This document shows, in pieces, positions 58,884-64,000 of a stretch of 64,000 nucleotides of DNA. Each line of letters opens with the position of its first letter. The stretch's first letter is position 1. The position numbers and the translations under genes were made by a program. The notes beneath the pieces are model-generated. The model was not told where the DNA came from and made no database searches. It saw nothing but the letters and a program-made list of their open reading frames with translations. Origin of the DNA: M3007 sp043764095 (GTDB lineage: Bacteria > Bacteroidota > Bacteroidia > Chitinophagales > Saprospiraceae); NCBI GenBank assembly GCA_043764095.1, contig JAYUKX010000016.1:1-64000 (forward strand), read 5' to 3'.

Positions 58884-61538
58884 CTACACTTGCCTAAACA
58901 AATAACTCACCTTCAAGAGTATATACCGACTGAGGATGGCGGTTTTGCGGTCTTCGATATAATTGAGCGAAGTACTGCGGTTCAAACCCACGTTTTTATT
59001 CAATACATCACTCACGCGCAGACTGACTTGCAGGCTTTCTGATTTCATAAAATTACGCGAAAACGATATATTCCAAATAGGTATAGTGCGGTTGAATCCC
59101 GCCGAACGGCCTTTACTGACAGTCACCGAAAGATCAGAATCAAGGTAGAATTTTTTGGGGAAACGGAGGTTAAAACCAGTGTTGTACGACTGATTGGTAA
59201 ACCTTTGCGCTAATGCCTTGTCCAAACTGTATTGGATGCCGCTTTTTGAAAAACTAGCCGAAACATTCATAGATAACCATTTTTTGGGGCTATAATGAAA
59301 GTTGGCAGAAGGTGATATTGCCGTGTTTTCTGTAGTATTGAGTCGATCATTGAGGGTAAGTTGGCCGCGTGTCCATTGTCCATTGAGGCTAAAGAAATAA
59401 GACGCTTTATTTTTCCAAACCGATCTGCTATAATTCATTCCGAAACTGGCCGCATACGAACCGGGCGTATTTTGTGGTTTATAATGCCGTACAAAACCGT
59501 CTTTGATCGTAATAATTTCCATAATTTTATTTTGTGTATAGCCCAATTCAAAATTAGTAAAAAAACTACTCATCCTCGTCGGGTGGTATTTTTGAAAATT
59601 AAAAGACGTTCTATGGTTATACTCTGGTCGTAGGTTCGGATTACCATAATGCACATTCAGCGGGTCGCTTTGGTCGGGTACTGGTTGTAACTGTTCCGAA
59701 TTGGGCTGTGATGCATCGGTGCGGTAATTGAAAGATATGTTTTGGTTTTCTCCCAATTGACGGTTAGCAGAAATACCCCCCAATACATTAAGAAAATTCT
59801 TGTTGATCGGGACTTGCGTTATTTTATTCGTATTACTTTTCAAATGAGCCAGCTGCGCCCCGAGTTCGCCATTCAATTCCCATTTTTTGCCGTTGTGCTG
59901 TAGGTTCAAACCAAACGATTGGTTACCTATTTGGTTGTCAAATATACTACTCAACGAATCGTTGGGGCGTTGCTCCTGAAAAACGAGGTCTTTAACCGCA
60001 ATTTCCGAACGTTGGAAGAGATAATCTACGCCATACTCCAACTGTAAGAGGTTTTTCTTGTTGAGTTCCGTGGAATAATCTATACCCATCGAAAAATTAT
60101 TATTCTGCTCTTTTTGGTCATTCAATTGCCGAATGGTATCGATACGCGCCAGTACCCCTGTGGAATCAAAGAAAGTATTGAGTGCGTTTACGGTGCCTTT
60201 ATTCGTATTATCGGATCTATTTGCTGAAATATTAAATGTGACGGTTTGGTTCTTCTTTTTCAACCGCCGCCCCCATAACACATCAATATTAGCATTATTT
60301 GCATCGTTTTGATCGGTATTTTTCCGCAGCCCTGTATTGAGGGGTTTCCCTTTGCTATTAAAGGAATTACTTGTATCGGCTGCAATGGAAGTACTTTTGT
60401 TGAGGCTAATATTACCGCCTAAATAAAAAATAATCGTCGTATCTTTAGCATACGATTTATTGAAAGACAACGAATGGCTACTATTATCGGTACCATTAGA
60501 GGTTTTTTCATTGGTAAGAATGCCACCATCCTGCAATAGTAATTGGCGGCTCACCTCCGCATTTTGTACTTGTGCATTACCATTGAACTGATAACTTACT
60601 GCGGTGCTGTTATTGTCGTCATCGCCTTTGTAAAAATTTAAACCACCAGAGCTACTTCTATAATAACCGCTGGTGCCACCTGCGGGCGACAAATTACTGA
60701 GGTTGCCCAATACTGCAAATTGCCTTTTGGGCGTGAAACGATTGGCCGAAGCGGATAATTCGTGCCGCTGTTCGTCCAATTTGCTCCCCCCTCCGGATAC
60801 TTCGGCATTACCAAACCAACCTTTTTTTCGATCTTCTTTCAAGATCAAATTAATCGTTTTTTCTTCACTGCCGTCATTTACGCCCGAAAAGTCGGCTTGT
60901 TTACTGGTTTGGTCATACACTTCAATGGTTTGAATGGCATCGGCGGGTAGCACTTTGGTGGTGGTGCCTTGGTCGCCATTAAAAAACGGTTTGCCATCCA
61001 CCAGTATATTGATGACCGTTTTACCCTGTGTTTTAATATTGCCATCGCGGTCAATTTCTAGTCCGGGCAATAACTTGAGCAGTTCCATCACCGATGCATT
61101 AGGTCGGGTGACAAACGAGCCAGCATTATAAAAAACGGTATCATTTCGGATGATTACGGGTGTGGCTTTTTCTGTAATTTCTACTACTCCTAATCCGATA
61201 ATCGTAGGTTGTAGGGTAATTTTTCCCAAATCAATTTGGAGTTTATCTATCATTTCGATTTCCTGACTAAATGGAACATAGCCCAAGTAGGTGCCCAGCA
61301 AGCGATAATGACCTTCAGGAATAGATTTAATACGAAAATTACCCAATGAATCGGAAAGTAGGAAATCCGTCGGAATACTATCAGGCAGCGTTAATAATAC
61401 CACCGATACGGCTTCCAAAGGTGCGTTAGTATCGTCAAAAAACTGACCTTTTATCGTATTTTTTTGGGCAAAAACTAGATTTGTGCTTGTAATGGTCACA
61501 AACATAAATAAAGAAATACGAAATAAAAGGGTACGCAT
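58884..61538 (-). CDS. Outer-membrane beta-barrel receptor with carboxypeptidase-regulatory-like N-terminus
   Basis: An 884-residue secreted protein (signal ending VFAQKN). A carboxypeptidase-regulatory-like domain (about 25-115), a TonB-plug-like region (about 120-240; NASVMELLKLLPGLEIDRDGNI, VLPADAIQTIEVYDQ) and a large C-terminal barrel ending in SRYILLKVSYLFRQV-type strand with terminal aromatic follow. No SusD partner is adjacent. It fits the outer-membrane beta-barrel family OMP_b-brl_3; it might import an unknown substrate or serve secretion. Confidence 0.85.
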   Translation of the reverse strand: MRTLLFRISLFMFVTITSTNLVFAQKNTIKGQFFDDTNAPLEAVSVVLLTLPDSIPTDFLLSDSLGNFRIKSIPEGHYRLLGTYLGYVPFSQEIEMIDKLQIDLGKITLQPTIIGLGVVEITEKATPVIIRNDTVFYNAGSFVTRPNASVMELLKLLPGLEIDRDGNIKTQGKTVINILVDGKPFFNGDQGTTTKVLPADAIQTIEVYDQTSKQADFSGVNDGSEEKTINLILKEDRKKGWFGNAEVSGGGSKLDEQRHELSASANRFTPKRQFAVLGNLSNLSPAGGTSGYYRSSSGGLNFYKGDDDNNSTAVSYQFNGNAQVQNAEVSRQLLLQDGGILTNEKTSNGTDNSSHSLSFNKSYAKDTTIIFYLGGNISLNKSTSIAADTSNSFNSKGKPLNTGLRKNTDQNDANNANIDVLWGRRLKKKNQTVTFNISANRSDNTNKGTVNALNTFFDSTGVLARIDTIRQLNDQKEQNNNFSMGIDYSTELNKKNLLQLEYGVDYLFQRSEIAVKDLVFQEQRPNDSLSSIFDNQIGNQSFGLNLQHNGKKWELNGELGAQLAHLKSNTNKITQVPINKNFLNVLGGISANRQLGENQNISFNYRTDASQPNSEQLQPVPDQSDPLNVHYGNPNLRPEYNHRTSFNFQKYHPTRMSSFFTNFELGYTQNKIMEIITIKDGFVRHYKPQNTPGSYAASFGMNYSRSVWKNKASYFFSLNGQWTRGQLTLNDRLNTTENTAISPSANFHYSPKKWLSMNVSASFSKSGIQYSLDKALAQRFTNQSYNTGFNLRFPKKFYLDSDLSVTVSKGRSAGFNRTIPIWNISFSRNFMKSESLQVSLRVSDVLNKNVGLNRSTSLNYIEDRKTAILSRYILLKVSYLFRQV

Positions 61539-61621
61539 GGTTTTCTGTAAATTAATGTCTTTGGGGAAACACTTTAAACTTAAAAAGGTAGGAATTATTA
61601 TATCTCTGGGTGTTTTTCAGA

Positions 61622-61679
61622 TACAAATGTTGAACTTCCCGAATTAAAAACCCAACTTCGGAAAAGTCCAACATTTGTA
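61622..61679. repeat. Hairpin between the barrel and OmpA-like genes
   Basis: ACAAATGTTGAACTTCCCGAA (from 61622) and its near-complement to 61679 pair with a few mismatches around a 13-nt loop. It lies after the stop of the OmpA-like gene and before the barrel start, and could be terminator or repeat. Confidence 0.5.
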
Positions 61680-61725
61680 AAAATTTGTAGAACATGGAGA
61701 TTATACATTGCGTCCCATGCGCATT

Positions 61726-62877
61726 TTATTGTATCACCTCAAATTCAACACGTCGATTCTTCATGCGGTCGGCTTCCGATTTTTCATCTGTAATAATGAG
61801 GCGTTCTTCCCCCATTCCAACGGCTTCTATACGTTCTGGGGTGATACCTTTATCGAGCAATTGTTTGCGGATGGCTTGAGCGCGTTTTTCGGATAGTTTT
61901 TGGTTGTATTCCTTCGTGCCTTCGCTGCTTGTATGGCCTGTGATACGAATTTTCAAGGTAGTAACCCTTTTCATTTGTGCTATAATACTCTCCAGATTTT
62001 CGAGGGATTCGGGGAGTAGTTCATCGGCATCGTTTTTAAACAGGATATTGGGCAGCACCATAGCACCATTACCGCTCATTTTGTTTAGATCAATAGATGG
62101 ATTTTCGGTGATTTTTTTTACAATATTTACGTTTTCACTCCACTTTGCAGCTTCCGTGTTTACGGTATTAGCGGCGGGCATACCGGTTGTTTGGTCGCGC
62201 GATTCCACCACCGTAATATCGTCCACATAAGCATAATAATGGTTGATACTGCCTTCGATACCTGTTTTTTCATCTGGGAAAAAATTACCAATAATAAAAT
62301 ACTGGTAGGGCTGTTGTGCCACAAAAGAGTCGCGGATCAAAGCCCAAGATTTGGCTTGGTTGTAAGGTGTTATCTCTTTTTGGATAGCCGCCGGTTGCAG
62401 CGGCAATACGCCATCCGATTGGAGGCTGGCCTTGGAAGGCAAAAACGCAATACCGATATTATTGGCACCCGAGCAATGGTAATGTACATAAAACCAAAAA
62501 TGGTACCGCTTACCCACAGTAAGGGGCTGGCTCAAACTGCCCTGTATATAATCGCGGCTATCATAAACAGACATGCCGCCGACAAATTGGCCTTTTTTGG
62601 CCTTAAATGCCCAAGACCCACCGTAATCATCATAAATATTTCCATCGGAGCCAGTAGCGAAAATAACAGGGCCGCCCAAGTTAGGTGAAGACCATCCTAA
62701 AGCATTTTCAATAGGGGCGGTTTCAAAATCGGTTTTTGCATTGGGGGCTTTTTCCTCAAAACTAGGATTTACTACCAAATTATTGATTTTGGTTTTGACG
62801 GTTGGTGGTTGGGTTTGTGCAAACGTGAGTACGCCAAAAAGCAGTACAAAAAGGCTGGTGAATAATGTTTTTTGCAT
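61726..62877 (-). CDS. OmpA-family protein with N-terminal carbohydrate-module-like region
   Basis: A 383-residue secreted protein (signal ending TFAQTQ). Residues 30-220 begin NLVVNPSFEEK and continue as a beta-rich region of jelly-roll type (WSSPNLGGPVIFA, KRYHFWFYVHYHC), and residues 265-383 form an OmpA domain (FKNDADELLPESLENLESI, RITGHTSSEGTKEYNQKLS, KNRRVEFEVI). It probably links an external ligand or polymer to the peptidoglycan. Confidence 0.85.
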   Translation of the reverse strand: MQKTLFTSLFVLLFGVLTFAQTQPPTVKTKINNLVVNPSFEEKAPNAKTDFETAPIENALGWSSPNLGGPVIFATGSDGNIYDDYGGSWAFKAKKGQFVGGMSVYDSRDYIQGSLSQPLTVGKRYHFWFYVHYHCSGANNIGIAFLPSKASLQSDGVLPLQPAAIQKEITPYNQAKSWALIRDSFVAQQPYQYFIIGNFFPDEKTGIEGSINHYYAYVDDITVVESRDQTTGMPAANTVNTEAAKWSENVNIVKKITENPSIDLNKMSGNGAMVLPNILFKNDADELLPESLENLESIIAQMKRVTTLKIRITGHTSSEGTKEYNQKLSEKRAQAIRKQLLDKGITPERIEAVGMGEERLIITDEKSEADRMKNRRVEFEVIQ

Positions 62878-63129
62878 GGTAACGTGCGATTTAATGAAAG
62901 AAAAGAAAGCAAATATATAGAATATGTCCCAAACAATACTTATTTTAAAAAAGTTTCTTTTTGGTTAAATTATTTTTTTTATTTATACCGTTGTAAATCA
63001 ATGGGTTGTAGTTGCTGGATGGGTATCAATGCTATGGCTTATTTTTATCTACAGGTTACCGCGCATCACGTCGTCAGTTTCAAGGTCATTTTACAACGAC
63101 TCACAGAAAGTATGCGATCAGAGCCGTAC

Positions 63130-63516
63130 TTACAAAAAACGCTCCTTCCATTCTGCCCTAGGTAACATACACTGTTCTTGTTTTCCAAACCATCGGTACC
63201 TATTATTGGCAATAAAATCATACACAGCATCCCGTATAAATCGGGGAACAATTTTGAATATACCTGCTAACTGCCAAAAGCCGCCCAATTGGACAGCAAT
63301 TTCGAGTGCCGCATCGGAGCGGATAAGGTAGCGGTCACCTTTTATTAATACGATTGAGTTGAACGTTTGGGTAGGAAGCCCCAAATGATTCAATGCACGC
63401 TGCCCTGCATCAGATTGCAGGGCAGCGAATTGAAATATTGCTTTTTTATCGCGTACAATAATCCATTGTACCGCTCCATTACAGAGGTTGCAGACACCGT
63501 CAAAAAGCAGTAACAT
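63130..63516 (-). CDS. DCC-family thiol-disulfide oxidoreductase
   Basis: A 128-residue protein with the DCC signature FDGVCNLCNGAVQWI (Asp and two Cys) and the later RSDAALEIAVQLGG and VYDFIANNRYRWFGK segments. The family is thioredoxin-like and widespread, with unspecified redox roles. It is downstream of the DUF3127 gene (18 nt) and may share its transcript. Confidence 0.9.
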   Translation of the reverse strand: MLLLFDGVCNLCNGAVQWIIVRDKKAIFQFAALQSDAGQRALNHLGLPTQTFNSIVLIKGDRYLIRSDAALEIAVQLGGFWQLAGIFKIVPRFIRDAVYDFIANNRYRWFGKQEQCMLPRAEWKERFL

Positions 63517-63534
63517 AGTATTGTTGGACAGTTT

Positions 63535-63960
63535 TTAGAAAGGTAAATCTTCCATACCGCCCGTGTTTTGAGCAGGTGGAGCTTCCGAATAATTCGGGAA
63601 TGGATCTGTTGGGAAATTTTCACCACCAGAGCTCGATGCAGCACTGCGGGTTTGGCCGCCGCCACCACTTATATTACCACTTGGCTCAGTACCATCACTC
63701 GGCTCAACACGCCATGCATTGAGGTTGGTCAGGTATTTACCATTCCATTCGCGACCGCGCAAGTCAAAAGAGACCTTGATATTATCGCCTTCACTAAAGC
63801 GATCCAATGCTGCGCAACGATCCTGAACGGATTGAAACTTAATGAGTTGAGGGTAATTACCATCGGGGATTTCCAGCACGAATTCGCGCGTTTGGAAACT
63901 ACTTGATTTTTGTTCGGTCGCAAAAAGACGATGCAGGCGACCCACTACTTCAAATGCCAT
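63535..63960 (-). CDS. DUF3127 protein with SSB-like acidic tail
   Basis: A 141-residue protein. Residues 1-90 have the OB-like pattern of DUF3127 (MAFEVVGRLHRLFATEQKSSSFQTREFVLEI, then SFDLRGREWNGKYLTNLNAWRVE), followed by a glycine-, serine- and proline-rich linker and the acidic tip GGMEDLPF. Single-stranded DNA-binding proteins end in a similar acidic DDxPF tip that recruits repair enzymes. Family function is not known; the tail suggests that it binds the same partners as SSB. Confidence 0.85.
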   Translation of the reverse strand: MAFEVVGRLHRLFATEQKSSSFQTREFVLEIPDGNYPQLIKFQSVQDRCAALDRFSEGDNIKVSFDLRGREWNGKYLTNLNAWRVEPSDGTEPSGNISGGGGQTRSAASSSGGENFPTDPFPNYSEAPPAQNTGGMEDLPF

Positions 63961-64000
63961 TCTGTTATATTTATTTTAGAAGTGCAAAGATACACCATTA

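Overview
The window looks like a chromosomal segment of a Bacteroidota bacterium, most likely from the Saprospiria/Chitinophagia side of the phylum. This is inference from sequence character. Several genes follow TAnnTTTG (-7) promoter boxes and lack purine-rich Shine-Dalgarno sequences. There is a gliding-motility GldG, several carboxypeptidase-regulatory/beta-barrel and OmpA-type envelope proteins, an arabinose operon controlled by a Nudix-winged-helix regulator, and a fused rhamnulose-phosphate-aldolase/dehydrogenase. No rRNA, tRNA, CRISPR array, transposase or prophage was seen.

Layout. (1) 0-3.8 kb: the C-terminal end of a polymorphic toxin (ADP-ribosyltransferase-like tip), two overlapping and apparently paralogous immunity genes, an unknown gene, a TonB-C-like secreted protein and a predicted beta-barrel. 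(2) 3.8-12.7 kb: smpB, a very large cyclase/ATPase/TPR signalling protein, a Pif1-type helicase and an M29 aminopeptidase. (3) 12.8-30 kb: gldG, an OmpA/SPOR-like protein, a TlpA-type thioredoxin, alkB divergent from a ferredoxin-domain reductase, an NfeD-like/flotillin pair, an M23 peptidase, gamma-glutamyltransferase and the aldolase/dehydrogenase fusion. (4) 30.9-40.8 kb: a seven-gene minus-strand run araR-araA-araB-GH127-GH51-araD-rhaT that should release L-arabinose from glycans, import it and convert it to D-xylulose 5-phosphate. (5) 41.5-45.3 kb: a propeller-sensor histidine kinase translationally coupled to a LytTR response regulator. (6) 45.5-58.8 kb: an island of small envelope and stress-type genes (frameshifted lipoprotein, PIG-L/DUF6496/GT4/GH100-like operon, Kazal lipoprotein, YtxH, CsbD, OmpA, double FAS1, lipocalin, four-helix bundle, pterin dehydratase, hydrolase, NAD(P)HX dehydratase). 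(7) 58.9-64 kb: outer-membrane beta-barrel receptor, OmpA-like protein, DCC thiol oxidoreductase and a DUF3127 protein with an SSB-like tail.

The most interesting non-coding signal is a roughly 64-nt promoter-like block found four times on the plus strand in region 6. In all four, GTGAA lies exactly 56 nt upstream of a C/TACCTTTG box. It precedes the Kazal lipoprotein, YtxH and FAS1 genes at 32-39 nt, and lies far upstream of the frameshifted lipoprotein. This suggests a shared stress or envelope regulon.

The window is also rich in palindromic intergenic elements. Two long hairpins (12.64-12.80 and 25.97-26.14 kb) share a conserved core while their stem arms differ in sequence but still pair. 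A nested inverted-repeat element lies at 16.2-16.5 kb. A short TGAGCG-TCGAA repeat is clustered at 18.3-18.4 kb and also occurs once in frame inside araB. A 58-bp tandem repeat lies between araR and the histidine kinase.
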